From Lautropia sp. (GTDB lineage Bacteria; Pseudomonadota; Gammaproteobacteria; Burkholderiales; Burkholderiaceae_E): 64,000 nt of DNA. Positions 45,447 to 54,119 of this stretch are shown here, piece by piece; the first letter of the stretch is position 1; every line of letters starts with the position of its first letter. A program made the translations under genes and the position numbers. Below the pieces are notes generated by a model. That model did no database searches. It saw nothing but the letters and a program-made list of their open reading frames with translations, and was not told where the DNA came from. Location: positions 1 to 64,000 of the forward strand of contig JAUMZD010000012.1 in NCBI GenBank assembly GCA_030528325.1. Direction: 5' to 3'.

Positions 45447-46523
45447 TCAGGCAGCTCTCAGCTCAAGCCGCTGCCACGCGTTGATGACGGCATCCACCTC
45501 GATGGCCGTCATGTCGGGTTTGCCATCAAGGTGTGCCTGAACCACCGCCACCGGGGTGTTGCCACCTCGCGGGCGGATCTCCACTGGGTCGGCCACACCG
45601 AACAGCACGACCAGCGGGCAGCCGAGGGCGGCGGCCGTGTGCCCGGGGCCGGTGTCGACCGAGATCATGCCGGCAGCACGGGCCTGCAGTGCGAGCAGAC
45701 GCGGAATCGGCAGTTCGGTGGCCACATTGAACGCCCGCTTTTCCTTCGCGAGGCGTAGCAACGCCTCATTCAGCTCGGCCTCTGGCGGCGCACCGATCAG
45801 CAGGATGCACGCATGGGGATGCCGGTTGGCCAGCATCCGGATGATGGCCGCCCAGTTCTCTTCCGGCCACCACTTGGTGTTGGTCGAGACGCGACGGCGA
45901 AGCCCGGTGCGCATCGTCCGCCGGTTGCCTGCCTGAACCAGCAACAATGGCTTGTCAGCCCAGCCTCGGGCTGCCAGCCAGCTGTCCAGATCCGCCTTCA
46001 TCGCCTGCGAGACGACGAGCTGCGGATCCTGATGGGGGAGCGGTGCCGGCAGGGGCAGATGCTGAAAGGCTGCCGGCACGATCTCGGCCAGTCGCTGGGA
46101 AAAATCGACCAGATGCTCGCCCGCCTTCATGCCGAGCAGCTTGCCACGGGCGAGCGTTTCGGGCCCCTGGCCGGCGCGGGCCAGCAGCGGCAGCAGCCGT
46201 TCGTCGAAATCGCAATACCAGATCGGGCGTGGCCCTTTCTGCTTGAGCCACTGTACCAGCTCGCGCTTGTCGGCATTCAGCCAGTAAGGCATCTTTCGGT
46301 TCGGCAGCAGCCGGATCTCGCCCACCCCGGGCTGCCCCTGATACAGTGCCCGCGTCCAGCCGCCTGCAGCCAGAATGTCCACTGGCAGGCCAAAGCGTGC
46401 CGACAGCAGCCGGATCATCGGCTGGATCAGTACCAGATCGCCCATCGCCCCGAAACGGATCAGCAGCGGACGGGGCAGGGGTGCGGCACCGGCAGGCGCG
46501 GTGGCTGACTTGCTATCAGGCAT
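45447..46523 (-). CDS. Glycosyltransferase family 9 (heptosyltransferase) protein
   Basis: 358 residues. It has the N-terminal L-L-I-R-F-G-A-M-G-D-L-V-L-I-Q-P and C-terminal M-I-S-V-D-T-G-P-G-H-T-A-A-A-L-G of ADP-heptose:LPS heptosyltransferases. The central insert (residues about 95-230) is diverged from WaaC/WaaF, so a lipopolysaccharide or other glycan role is inferred. Start taken at 46523; the ORF runs upstream across the tRNA-Ser gene, which cannot be coding. Confidence 0.85.
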   Translation of the reverse strand: MPDSKSATAPAGAAPLPRPLLIRFGAMGDLVLIQPMIRLLSARFGLPVDILAAGGWTRALYQGQPGVGEIRLLPNRKMPYWLNADKRELVQWLKQKGPRPIWYCDFDERLLPLLARAGQGPETLARGKLLGMKAGEHLVDFSQRLAEIVPAAFQHLPLPAPLPHQDPQLVVSQAMKADLDSWLAARGWADKPLLLVQAGNRRTMRTGLRRRVSTNTKWWPEENWAAIIRMLANRHPHACILLIGAPPEAELNEALLRLAKEKRAFNVATELPIPRLLALQARAAGMISVDTGPGHTAAALGCPLVVLFGVADPVEIRPRGGNTPVAVVQAHLDGKPDMTAIEVDAVINAWQRLELRAA

Positions 46524-46608
46524 GGTGTGAGCGGGGAGCGGAACGGATGCGACCCATGATGATAGCCCGTGCGAAAGCACCGGCTGCGTTGTGCCGGGCG
46601 GCACAGGG

Positions 46609-46696
46609 TGGCGGAAGAGGTGGGATTCGAACCCACGGATGGTCGCCCATCGCCGGTTTTCAAGACCGGTGCATTCAACCGCTCTGCCACTCTTCC
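46609..46696 (-). tRNA. tRNA-Ser (anticodon TGA)
   Basis: On the minus strand: acceptor GGAAGAG/CTCTTCC, discriminator G and encoded CCA (46609-46611). Anticodon stem ACCGGT/ACCGG with loop CTTGAAA places TGA as anticodon; a long class II variable arm and T-loop GGTTCGAATCCC are present. A TAGAAT-like -10 lies about 31 bases upstream (46727-46732, minus strand). Confidence 0.95.
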
Positions 46697-47509
46697 GACG
46701 GATGCCGAGCCTGATTGAAGCTTCGGATTCTACCTCATCTGCTGTCGGGTTGCTGGGAGCCCGTTGGTCGGCTGGTACGTGTCGTGTCCACGACGCAGAC
46801 CGCGCGGTGATCATCCGATGCCACACCGATCCCTTCCGGTGTTCCCGGGTTTTCATCCGGGGGCTATTTCTGACCCGACGGTTATTTTCGGTGGTTATCT
46901 GATGGGGAAACGCTTTTCTCTCTAGGAGCTTGGGCGGTAGGAATCGCGAAGGCGAAAATCGGCCCCGCCGAGCACAGTTTGTGCCCGATTCGCCGCCCCA
47001 TAGCCCGAGCTATGGGGCAAGAAGCGGGTGCAAAATGGGCTGGCGCGGCCGGTTTGCAGCCCGCGACTTTCCTGCCGCCCAAGCTCCTAGGCTCTTTTTT
47101 CTGCCGTTTCGTCGTTGAGCCCGGTTTTATCGGATGATTCGGATGGTTTTCGACAGGATAAAAAGGAGATGCCTGGCCGTCATGCCTTTCTGGCTGGAGG
47201 GGGAAGGCTGATTTGTCTTGAAACCCGTTTTTGCAATGTGAAATGTTGTATGAACTTCATCAGTACTCTCTTATTTATTAATGACGCCTGTTTCGGCGGC
47301 CTGCCTGTCGCCGCTCAGGTTCGGCCAGTGTCCGGCTTCTTGCACCTTTCGTCGGCCACCGACCGTTCGGCAGCTCGTGCGTTTCCCTTCATTTTCTTGG
47401 GCTACAATCGTCTCCGATTCTCCCGGTCCTGGTAATTCTGCCCGGTTCATCAGCCTATCCGCTGCCATCAGCGGTGTACGTTATTTAATTAGTTAACGGA
47501 ATCTCGAAA
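46697..47509. other. Long intergenic region with a fold-back repeat and no clear gene
   Basis: 813 bases between tRNA-Ser and the NYN-domain gene. It contains the complete 169-bp repeat at 46922-47090. The right 400 bases are less GC-rich and include a TACAAT -10-like hexamer (47403-47408) that may serve the NYN gene. A 106-codon ORF at 47115-47435 has no ribosome site or family resemblance and is not called. Confidence 0.5.
46922..47090. repeat. 169-bp fold-back repeat, copy B (inverted relative to A, C, D)
   Basis: Same length and ends as copy A, in opposite orientation (CTAGGAGCTTGGGCGGTAGG... to ...CCGCCCAAGCTCCTAG). The central 9-bp stem GCCCCATAG/CTATGGGGC is kept while the loop differs (CCCGAG). 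Unlike the other copies it is not between convergent genes, but upstream of the NYN gene. Confidence 0.88.
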
Positions 47510-48448
47510 ATGGATCGTTTTGTCGTCATGGTCGATGCAGGGTATCTGCTGCATCAATCCGCCGAAATCGTCAGTGAACGCGCCTCCACTAAAAGACATC
47601 ATCTGGAGGTGATGAACCCCGCTGCGCTGATCAACCTGTTGCTGGAGAAGACCCGGGCTGCCCTGGGTCTCACCACGCGCGAGCTGCTTCGTGTCTACTG
47701 GTATGACGGCGTGATGGCCAGTGGCCTGTCGCCCCAGCAGCGCGCCATCGCCGAACTGCCCGATGTCCACTTCCGTGCCGGCATCGTCAATGCGGCCGGC
47801 CAGCAGCGTGGGGTCGATTCGCTGATCGTCACCGATCTGATCGAGCTTGCCAGCAATGGCGCCATCTGTGATGCGGCCCTGGTCACCGGGGACGGTGACT
47901 TTGCGATCGGTATCGAAATGGCCCAGAAGAAGGGCGTGCGCATCGCGGTCATCGGGGTCGAGGATGCCGAGCTGGGTGTCTCGCACCGTCAGAGTTTCGA
48001 GATCACGAGCCGGGCAGACCGCGTGGCCCGCCTGGGGGTTTATGATCTGTCGGCCGTCATGCGCTATGCGCCACCGACCTCGGGTGATTACGATTATGTG
48101 CCGCCTTATGGCAACAACAATTTCCCCTCGACGGCTCCGTCGATGGGTAGCGGCTCTTCGATCCTGACGGGGGGCGTGCCGCCGTCCGCATCGGTCTACC
48201 CGCAGATGCGCAATGAGCACACCCCGCTCGACGAGGACAGCCGTCTGCGCATCATCGAATCGGTCAAGGTCTTCGTCGATGAGCAGGCCGATCTGTGCGC
48301 CGATGTCGATCCGCTCAGCCGCCGCATCGATCCGGGTCTCGACCGTCTGCTGATCCATCACATCTACGCCGATCTGGGGCACGGCAAGCTCACGAATGCC
48401 GAGAAGAATTTTGCCCGTGACCGTCTGCGTGCCGAACTGAGCGATTAA
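47510..48448 (+). CDS. NYN domain (PIN-like) protein, putative RNase
   Basis: 312 residues. The N-terminal NYN/PIN-like domain has acidic positions in M-V-D-A-G-Y-L-L (D8), G-V-D-S-L-I-V-T-D-L and A-L-V-T-G-D-G-D-F, the predicted metal-dependent nuclease centre. A Gly/Ser/Pro/Tyr-rich linker (residues about 190-225) leads to a C-terminal helical domain (R-I-I-E-S-V-K-V-F-V ... N-F-A-R-D-R-L-R-A-E-L). RNA cleavage is inferred from the family. It is followed by repeat copy C. Confidence 0.8.
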   Translation: MDRFVVMVDAGYLLHQSAEIVSERASTKRHHLEVMNPAALINLLLEKTRAALGLTTRELLRVYWYDGVMASGLSPQQRAIAELPDVHFRAGIVNAAGQQRGVDSLIVTDLIELASNGAICDAALVTGDGDFAIGIEMAQKKGVRIAVIGVEDAELGVSHRQSFEITSRADRVARLGVYDLSAVMRYAPPTSGDYDYVPPYGNNNFPSTAPSMGSGSSILTGGVPPSASVYPQMRNEHTPLDEDSRLRIIESVKVFVDEQADLCADVDPLSRRIDPGLDRLLIHHIYADLGHGKLTNAEKNFARDRLRAELSD

Positions 48449-48499
48449 GCCCGGCCAGCCCTCACGCCGCCTTGCAGAGCCGGGCGGAAAGCCCGGCTC

Positions 48500-48668
48500 C
48501 TGGGAGCTTGGGCGGCAGGAAAGTCGCGGGCTGCAAACCGGCCGCGCCGGCCCATTTTGCACCCGCTTCTTGCCCCATAGCACCGGCTATGGGGCGGCGA
48601 ATCGGGCACGAACTGTGCTCGGCGGGGCCGATTTTCGCCTTCGCGATTCCTACCGCCCAAGCTCCTGG
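48500..48668. repeat. 169-bp fold-back repeat, copy C
   Basis: Full copy with ends CTGGGAGCTTGGGCGG and CCGCCCAAGCTCCTGG (CTAG changed to CTGG/CCTGG at both edges). Central stem GCCCCATAG/CTATGGGGC is exact. It lies between the convergent NYN and hsp20 genes, eight bases from the hsp20 stop. Confidence 0.88.
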
Positions 48669-48676
48669 CGGTGCGA

Positions 48677-49153
48677 TCAGGCCGATGCTTCGTTCTCCAG
48701 CACTTCGGCTTTTCCGGCTGGTGCCACGTGCGGCGCATCGCTGATCTCGATGCGGCGGGGCTTGGCCGCTTCCGGAATCTCGCGCACGAGGTCGATGCCG
48801 AGCAGGCCGTTTTCCAGTGAGGCGCCCAGCACACGGACATGCTCGGCCAGCTGGAAGCGGTGGGAGAAGTCGCGAGCGGCGATGCCACGATGCAGGTAGG
48901 TGGGCTGGGTGGCGGCCGGACGTTTGCGTCCGGTGATCTTCAGGCCGTCCTGTTCCACCTCGATCTCGATTTCAGCGCGGTCGAAGCCGGCAACTGCCAT
49001 CGTGATCCGGTATTCATTTTCGCCGACCAGCTCGATGTTGTAAGGCGGGTAACTGGGCTGGGTGTCATTGCGCAGCGAGTTGTTCAGCAGCTGGGCAAGA
49101 CGGTCGAAGCCGATGGCCGAGCGGTACAGCGGTGCAAAATCGAATTGGTTCAT
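48677..49153 (-). CDS. Small heat-shock protein Hsp20 (IbpA-like)
   Basis: 158-residue alpha-crystallin-domain chaperone. The N-terminus F-D-F-A-P-L-Y-R-S-A-I-G-F-D-R-L matches IbpA. The crystallin domain spans about 37-130, with Y-L-H-R-G-I-A-A-R-D-F, and the E-I-P-E-A-A-K-P-R-R-I-E-I tail includes the terminal I-x-I-type anchor. Start at 49153 rather than 49162, because the AGGA ribosome site lies directly against the first ATG. The 5' leader can form a ROSE-like hairpin. Confidence 0.92.
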   Translation of the reverse strand: MNQFDFAPLYRSAIGFDRLAQLLNNSLRNDTQPSYPPYNIELVGENEYRITMAVAGFDRAEIEIEVEQDGLKITGRKRPAATQPTYLHRGIAARDFSHRFQLAEHVRVLGASLENGLLGIDLVREIPEAAKPRRIEISDAPHVAPAGKAEVLENEASA

Positions 49154-49260
49154 GGTTCTCATCCTCGTAAATCAAGCGATTGAGTGGGCCGGGCCCGACC
49201 ATTCGGCGCCCGTGCCATGAACATGGGGGGGATGTCGCGGTTTTCAAGGGATACTCTGAA
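49154..49260 (-). promoter_or_regulatory. ROSE-like RNA thermometer candidate in hsp20 leader
   Basis: Read on the minus strand, the last hairpin before the start pairs CTCA and TCGCT (the latter 49175-49179) with AGGA (49162-49165) and TGAG, enclosing a TGATTTACG loop. TCGCT fits the U-Y-G-C-U signature that masks the ribosome site in ROSE elements through a bulged G. Upstream GC-rich sequence can form additional stems. Heat would melt the helix and allow translation. Confidence 0.55.
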
Positions 49261-49268
49261 CAAGTCCC
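49248..49268. repeat. Terminal fragment of the ~163-bp repeat
   Basis: GGGATACTCTGAACAAGTCC is the terminal inverted repeat of the ~163-bp family, here alone. It lies between hsp20 and the unknown-function gene at 49311. Confidence 0.55.
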
Positions 49269-49310
49269 AAGAGCCGTGTCGCCCGGGATTTTGCGTGCGC
49301 TCCCGGTGCG

Positions 49311-49814
49311 TCAGTGAAGCGGCTGGCCGCGGGTGATCAGATAACGTTCGATCATCAGCCGGGCATCCTCATAGCCCGGGTGTCTGGCAAAGAAGTGCTT
49401 GTCCAGCCAGGCCAGGCTGTCCTCCAGCTCCGTCATCCGGGCATCTTTCAGGAACTCCAGAAATTCCTCGAAGTATTCCCGCGCGATGTGGTACCAGCTG
49501 TCCTCATCGAGGCGGTTGGCGGCGCCCGTACTGGCGCAGGCCGACGAGTAGGCCTCGTCGATCACCCGTTCGGGGCGTTCGGAGAAGACCGTGAATGTCA
49601 GCAGGGTGGCGAAGGTCTCTGCCTCGCGCCCCGGTTCGATGGGGCCGATGAAGGCAAGCCGGTTGCTGTCGACATCCAGCTGGGGCGTGAGGAAAGCGTG
49701 TGTCTCCTGCGCAGGAAGGGAGGTGGCGGGGGCGGGCGCATCGCCCGGTACGGGCAGTGCGGGGGAGATCTGTGCGTCATCCGGCACAGGCATCAGGAGG
49801 TCTGCCGATTCCAT
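49311..49814 (-). CDS. Protein of unknown function
   Basis: 167 residues if started at M-E-S-A-D-L-L (49814). An Ala/Pro-rich N-terminal ~50 residues precede a compact helical C-terminal part (E-Y-F-E-E-F-L-E-F-L-K-D-A-R-M-T-E-L-E-D-S-L-A-W-L-D-K-H-F-F-A-R-H-P-G-Y-E-D). I do not recognise the family. The ORF continues to 49970, but its extension overlaps the ~163-bp repeat, so the shorter start is preferred despite a weak ribosome site. Confidence 0.55.
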   Translation of the reverse strand: MESADLLMPVPDDAQISPALPVPGDAPAPATSLPAQETHAFLTPQLDVDSNRLAFIGPIEPGREAETFATLLTFTVFSERPERVIDEAYSSACASTGAANRLDEDSWYHIAREYFEEFLEFLKDARMTELEDSLAWLDKHFFARHPGYEDARLMIERYLITRGQPLH

Positions 49815-49926
49815 CGTGTGTCGACAAAGCTGAGGAAGCGTCTTTGTCGCGTATCTGTTGCACTTTGACATCATCGGCTCGTTCAGGCGGTCGGCTCGGC
49901 AGGATGGGCGCACGCCCAAGCTCCGA

Positions 49927-50089
49927 GGGATACGCTGAACAAGCCCACGCGGACGCCGCATCCCCGACACGGGCGCATGCCTGCGTTTGCCTTTGTCGTC
50001 AATGACACGCTCTATTGACGACCCATGCCGCCTTGTCCTGCATCCCGTGTCAAGGCGCGTCGCCTCACGGGACTTGTTCAGAGTATCCC
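49927..50089. repeat. ~163-bp fold-back repeat, complete copy
   Basis: Terminal inverted repeats GGGATACGCTGAACAAG and CTTGTTCAGAGTATCCC (two mismatches). Central hairpin GTCGTCAA (49995-50002) / TTGACGAC (50015-50022) lies exactly mid-element, and the arms are imperfectly complementary. The loop holds ATGACACGCTCTA, also found at the end of the 62-bp palindrome. Located between two divergent genes. Confidence 0.85.
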
Positions 50090-50213
50090 AAGGGGTGCGC
50101 CTTCTATAATCAAAGGGATCACCCCCTGATGCCGGGTCATCGCGGGTTCATCCGGCAACTCGTGGCACACTGTCATGGACGGCGTGACCGGTGTCCGCCT
50201 CCTTTCCTTCACC

Positions 50214-50612
50214 ATGAATAACGATAACCGTCCGAGCCTCATCCATCACCCGGCTGCCGGTACGCCGTCGCTGACCGTGGCCTGTCTATGTGCGCAGTGG
50301 TGTGGCACCTGCCGTGGCTACCGGGAGATGCTGATGGCCGAGGCCGGCAGCTATCCGGACACGGCTTTCCTGTGGATCGATGTCGAGGATGACAGCGAGC
50401 TGGTGGGGGATCTGGATATCGAGACCTTTCCCTGTCTGCTGGTGATGGCCCACTCATCGGTACTGTTCTTCGGGCCGATGCTGCCGGGTGTCGATCACCT
50501 GAGAAGGCTTTTGCGTACCCTGCATGATCATCGGCGCCAGCCGGTGCCCGTGGATGACGATGTTGTCTTACTTGCCGAGCGTCTGAATGCGCTGATTGGA
50601 GTTCCTTCATGA
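50214..50612 (+). CDS. Thioredoxin family protein
   Basis: 132-residue single thioredoxin-fold domain with C-A-Q-W-C-G-T-C-R near residue 28 as the redox site (W-C-G-T-C) and the cis-proline in E-T-F-P-C-L-L-V. No signal peptide is evident, so it is probably cytoplasmic. Start taken at M-N-N-D-N-R (50214). Its stop overlaps the AsmA start (ATGA). Confidence 0.85.
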   Translation: MNNDNRPSLIHHPAAGTPSLTVACLCAQWCGTCRGYREMLMAEAGSYPDTAFLWIDVEDDSELVGDLDIETFPCLLVMAHSSVLFFGPMLPGVDHLRRLLRTLHDHRRQPVPVDDDVVLLAERLNALIGVPS

Positions 50613-52930
50613 TCAGAAAGTTGTTGATTGCCGTTGGCGTCCTCGTCGGTTTGCTGGCTGTGCTGGCGATCGGCGTCAGTTTCGTGGACGTCAATTACTT
50701 CAAGCCCCAGATCACGTCCTTCGTCTCGAACCGTTATCAGCGCACGCTGACGATCGATGGTGATCTGTCGCTGTCGGTATTTCCGAACGTGGCCGTCACG
50801 CTGCCGGGGGTTCGACTGTCCGAGCCGAACAATCCGCAGGAGGATGCGGCCCGTCTTGGTTCGGCGCGGGTCAGCATCGCGCTGCTGCCGCTGATCAAGG
50901 GTGAGGTGCAGGCCGATACCGTCAGCATCGAGGGTCTGGATGCCCGTGTCGTGCGCAAGGCCGATGGCACGCTCAGCATCGACGACCTGATCGGCGCCGG
51001 GGCAGCCGAGACCGCGCCAGCCCCGGCCGATGAGCCGGCGAAAAGCGGCGGGGTGCCGGCCTTCCGGATCAACGGGGTCGAGCTGAAGAATGCCCGCGTG
51101 GTCTATGACGACCGGCAGGCCGGGCAGCGGCTGACGCTGGAGCGGGTGAATCTGGAGACGGGGCCGCTGGCCAACGTCATCGAAACGCCCCTGAACCTGA
51201 ACCTGGCCTTCAGTGCGCAGTCGCCCGAGGCGAGGGGCGAGTTCGGCCTGAAAGGCCGGCTGAAGCTCGACCTGAACGAAGGGCTCTATGGCTTTCAGGA
51301 TCTGAACGCCACGCTGAAGGGTGCGCTCGATACCGTGCAGCTTCAGCAGCTGGCCGTGCGCCTGAAGGGTTTTTCATTCAATCCGGCCGGGCCGGTCGTC
51401 GATGTCACCGAGCTGGTGCTCGATGGCCATGGCCGTCTGGGCGAGGATGCCTTCAAGACCCGTCTGGCAGCACCGCGTCTGGCCATCAACCAGGACAATG
51501 CCTCGGGCGAGACGATCGAGGGCATGGTCTCGCTGGGCGACAGGGAGTGGCTGAATGCCACGCTGAGTCTGGCTGGTGTCGGTGGTACGGCCGATGCGCT
51601 GAAGGTCGAGCGGCTGGGGCTGGAGTCGACTCTGAAGCAGGGCGGTCGCAGTGTGGTGGCGCGGGTCGCCTCGCCGGTCGAAGCCAGTCTGGCAGGCGGT
51701 CGCTATCAGCTCAGCGCGCTGGATGGTGAAGTCCGTATCGACGATCCGGCCGTGCCGAAGGCCGCCTCGCAGCTGAATCTGGGCGGCAAGGTGGCGCTCG
51801 ATCTGAAGAAGGAAACGGCCCAGGCCGATCTGTCGGCACTGATCGACAAGGCCAAGCTGGCCCTGAAGGCTGGCGTCAATGGCTTCAAGACGCCGAAGGT
51901 GCAGGTCGATCTGAATGCCGATTCGCTGAACATCGACCATTTCTTCCCACCGGCCAAAGTCGAGACGGCGGCCTTGCCACCGGCTGCTCCCGGCAATCAG
52001 GCCGAGACCCCGGTCGACCTGTCGGCCCTGAAGGGGCTGACGCTGGATGCCAAGGTGGCCATCGGTCATCTGGTGGCGCGTGGCCTGGAGGCCCGCTCGA
52101 TCAAGGCCAATGCGCGGATCGCCAATGGTCAGCTGAACCTCGCACCGGTGTCGGCTGCGCTCTACGACGGACGCCTGTCGGCTTCGTCGGTGGTGACGAC
52201 CGGCTCCACGCCCGCGGCCAACAAGATGACGCTGAAGGCCGACTTCACCGGCATCTCGATCAATCCGCTGCTGAAGGTGGTGGCCGACCAGGACATGCTG
52301 GAAGGCAAGGGTAACCTGAACGTGGCCGTCAACACGGGTGGTGGCACGGTGGAGGCCCTGAAGCGTTCACTGGCCGGCAACACGGCGCTGGCGCTGAAGG
52401 ATGGGGCCGTCAAGGGGATCAACCTGGGCGAAAAGCTGCGGCAGGCCCGTCAGATGTTCTCGGGCGGCCAGCCGGAGAAGCAGGGCGCCGACATGACGCA
52501 AAAAACCGACTTCACGGAGATGTCGGTCAGCTTCCAGATCCAGAACGGGGTCGCCCGCAGCAACGACCTCTCCCTGAAGTCGCCGCTGATCCGGGTGGGC
52601 GGTGAAGGCTCGGTCGATATCGGTCGCAGCGTGATGGACTACACCGTGATGGCCTCGGTGGTCGGCACGAGCGGCGGGCAGGGCGGCAAGGATCTGGCCG
52701 ATCTGCGAGGCGTGACGATTCCCGTGCGCCTGACCGGTGCCTTCGAGGCGTTGAACTGGCAGATCGACTGGGCTGCGGCGGCCAAGGAGGCGATGAAGTC
52801 CAGGGTCGGCAACGAGCTGAAGGGTCAGGCCGAGCAGAAGCTGAAGGAGCAGCTCGACAAGAGCGGCCTGGCCGACAGGATCGATGTCAACAAGGCCACG
52901 GATTCACTGAAGGGTCTGCTGGGCCGCTGA
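50609..52930 (+). CDS. AsmA family protein
   Basis: 773-residue envelope protein. An N-terminal membrane anchor (residues about 4-27) is followed by V-D-V-N-Y-F-K-P-Q-I and the L-T-I-D-G-D-L-S-L-S-V-F-P-N AsmA signature, then a long repetitive beta-rich region and a C-terminal A-T-V-D/G-E-G-S-V-D-I-type domain. AsmA-like proteins are linked to outer-membrane assembly and inter-membrane lipid transport. Coupled to the thioredoxin-like gene. Confidence 0.9.
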   Translation: MIRKLLIAVGVLVGLLAVLAIGVSFVDVNYFKPQITSFVSNRYQRTLTIDGDLSLSVFPNVAVTLPGVRLSEPNNPQEDAARLGSARVSIALLPLIKGEVQADTVSIEGLDARVVRKADGTLSIDDLIGAGAAETAPAPADEPAKSGGVPAFRINGVELKNARVVYDDRQAGQRLTLERVNLETGPLANVIETPLNLNLAFSAQSPEARGEFGLKGRLKLDLNEGLYGFQDLNATLKGALDTVQLQQLAVRLKGFSFNPAGPVVDVTELVLDGHGRLGEDAFKTRLAAPRLAINQDNASGETIEGMVSLGDREWLNATLSLAGVGGTADALKVERLGLESTLKQGGRSVVARVASPVEASLAGGRYQLSALDGEVRIDDPAVPKAASQLNLGGKVALDLKKETAQADLSALIDKAKLALKAGVNGFKTPKVQVDLNADSLNIDHFFPPAKVETAALPPAAPGNQAETPVDLSALKGLTLDAKVAIGHLVARGLEARSIKANARIANGQLNLAPVSAALYDGRLSASSVVTTGSTPAANKMTLKADFTGISINPLLKVVADQDMLEGKGNLNVAVNTGGGTVEALKRSLAGNTALALKDGAVKGINLGEKLRQARQMFSGGQPEKQGADMTQKTDFTEMSVSFQIQNGVARSNDLSLKSPLIRVGGEGSVDIGRSVMDYTVMASVVGTSGGQGGKDLADLRGVTIPVRLTGAFEALNWQIDWAAAAKEAMKSRVGNELKGQAEQKLKEQLDKSGLADRIDVNKATDSLKGLLGR

Positions 52931-53118
52931 TCGAGCGGGGCTGTCTCAGAAGATTTGACGGCAGCTGCCGAGCAGAAAATGGTGCCAGAAAATCAATGGC
53001 CTTACAGGACAGCCCTGATCACGCTGAGGGTATGGGATAGGGCATGGGCGTCAAAGGGGAGCCCGCCCCCGGAAGGTTGCTCCCGACGGTAAGCCAGGTG
53101 CCCCGGGAGAGGATGCTG

Positions 53119-53655
53119 TCAGGGGATGGAGTCCGTGCGGGGACTGTCGTGATGTCGTTTCAGCTGCTTCAGCCCGATGTGGCTGAGGAAGAAAAGCATC
53201 GTTGCCAGTGCCGCGCTCCACAGCGCGTAGGGAATGCCGAGCAGATCGGCATTGGCCTCGGCGCAGGAGGCCGTCGGCTGGAAGACTTCGGGCAGCCAGG
53301 TCGACAGGCCGGTGTTCATCAGGAACCTGTCGGCTACCGTGATGGCGCAGGAATCGGAGGCAGCGGCCACCCAGTGCTGGTAGAGGGCGGTGCCCAGCGT
53401 GGCCAGTGACGTCAGGCCCATCAGCAGGAAGAGCAGACCGGTCAGCAGCCGCAGGGGGGAGCGGTTGGCAGGCAGCAGCCAGGCGATGAGGCCCAGCGCA
53501 CCGATCAGCAGGTAGCCGACCCGCTGCACGATGCACCACGGACAGGGATTCATCTCCAGCAGGTGTTGCGTCATCAGGGCGATGGCAACCCCACCCCAGG
53601 AGAGAAGGACTGCACAGACCGCCAGACGGCGATGTGCTATACTATTCATTCTCAT
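53119..53655 (-). CDS. dsbB: Disulfide bond formation protein B
   Basis: 178-residue four-helix inner-membrane quinone reductase that reoxidises DsbA. Periplasmic cysteine pairs: C38-P-W-C41 and C103/C131. Start at 53655; a second Met two codons later is possible. Convergent with AsmA across 188 bases. Confidence 0.93.
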   Translation of the reverse strand: MRMNSIAHRRLAVCAVLLSWGGVAIALMTQHLLEMNPCPWCIVQRVGYLLIGALGLIAWLLPANRSPLRLLTGLLFLLMGLTSLATLGTALYQHWVAAASDSCAITVADRFLMNTGLSTWLPEVFQPTASCAEANADLLGIPYALWSAALATMLFFLSHIGLKQLKRHHDSPRTDSIP

Positions 53656-53759
53656 CGTGTTTCCAGAAGTGCAGTATCAAGCGGCGGTTCGTTGTTTTCA
53701 GGCGACACGGCTGGTTGAGTGAAGCACGCCTTTCATTCTTAGCTTAACGGGACTCAGGG

Positions 53760-53975
53760 ATGAAATCGACTCGTAAACCTAATTCAGCCATGACGGCGCA
53801 CCATCATAGCGCCATTGTCACGGCACGGCATGCGGCACGGATGCGCGCCGGCCGGGTTGAATCCAGGCCAGAAGATTATGCAGATATTGCTGTCACCGAG
53901 CAGGCCAAGCGTCTGAGGGAAGCCCGGCGGGCGATCGAAGAGCGCAACATGCTGCGCGAACTCGGCCTTAGCTAA
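53760..53975 (+). CDS. Small charged protein of unknown function
   Basis: 71 residues, very rich in Arg, Ala and Glu. It has an N-terminal basic/His segment (M-T-A-H-H-H) and a C-terminal amphipathic helix (A-K-R-L-R-E-A-R-R-A-I-E-E-R-N-M-L-R-E-L). CAGGG stands upstream and a strong terminator follows, which supports a real short transcript. It resembles small PA3496-type proteins only loosely. Confidence 0.6.
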   Translation: MKSTRKPNSAMTAHHHSAIVTARHAARMRAGRVESRPEDYADIAVTEQAKRLREARRAIEERNMLRELGLS

Positions 53976-54014
53976 TCTGATTAAAACGACCCTATCTTGG
54001 TTAACACCTGATTT

Positions 54015-54053
54015 CGCCGCGCCAAGCGCTTTGCCTGGCGCGGCGTTTTCTTT
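54015..54053 (+). terminator. Rho-independent terminator
   Basis: CGCCGCGCCA (54015-54024) pairs with TGGCGCGGCG (54036-54045), followed by TTTTCTTTT. Ends the small-protein transcript. Confidence 0.88.
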
Positions 54054-54119
54054 TGTGTGCCCCGGGTTCGTCGAGGCCCTCGGACAGGGAGTGGGCGAGG
54101 CCGTCCGGCGGGAGATGCG

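Noticed and set aside
46524..46856. N-terminal extension of the glycosyltransferase-9 gene to 46856
   Set aside because: It would translate through the tRNA-Ser gene; family similarity starts just after 46523.
47115..47435. 106-codon open frame upstream of the NYN gene
   Set aside because: No ribosome site, irregular composition, and it overlaps a probable promoter region.
49815..49970. N-terminal extension of the unknown-function protein to 49970
   Set aside because: The extension reads into the ~163-bp repeat; a downstream Met gives a more plausible protein.
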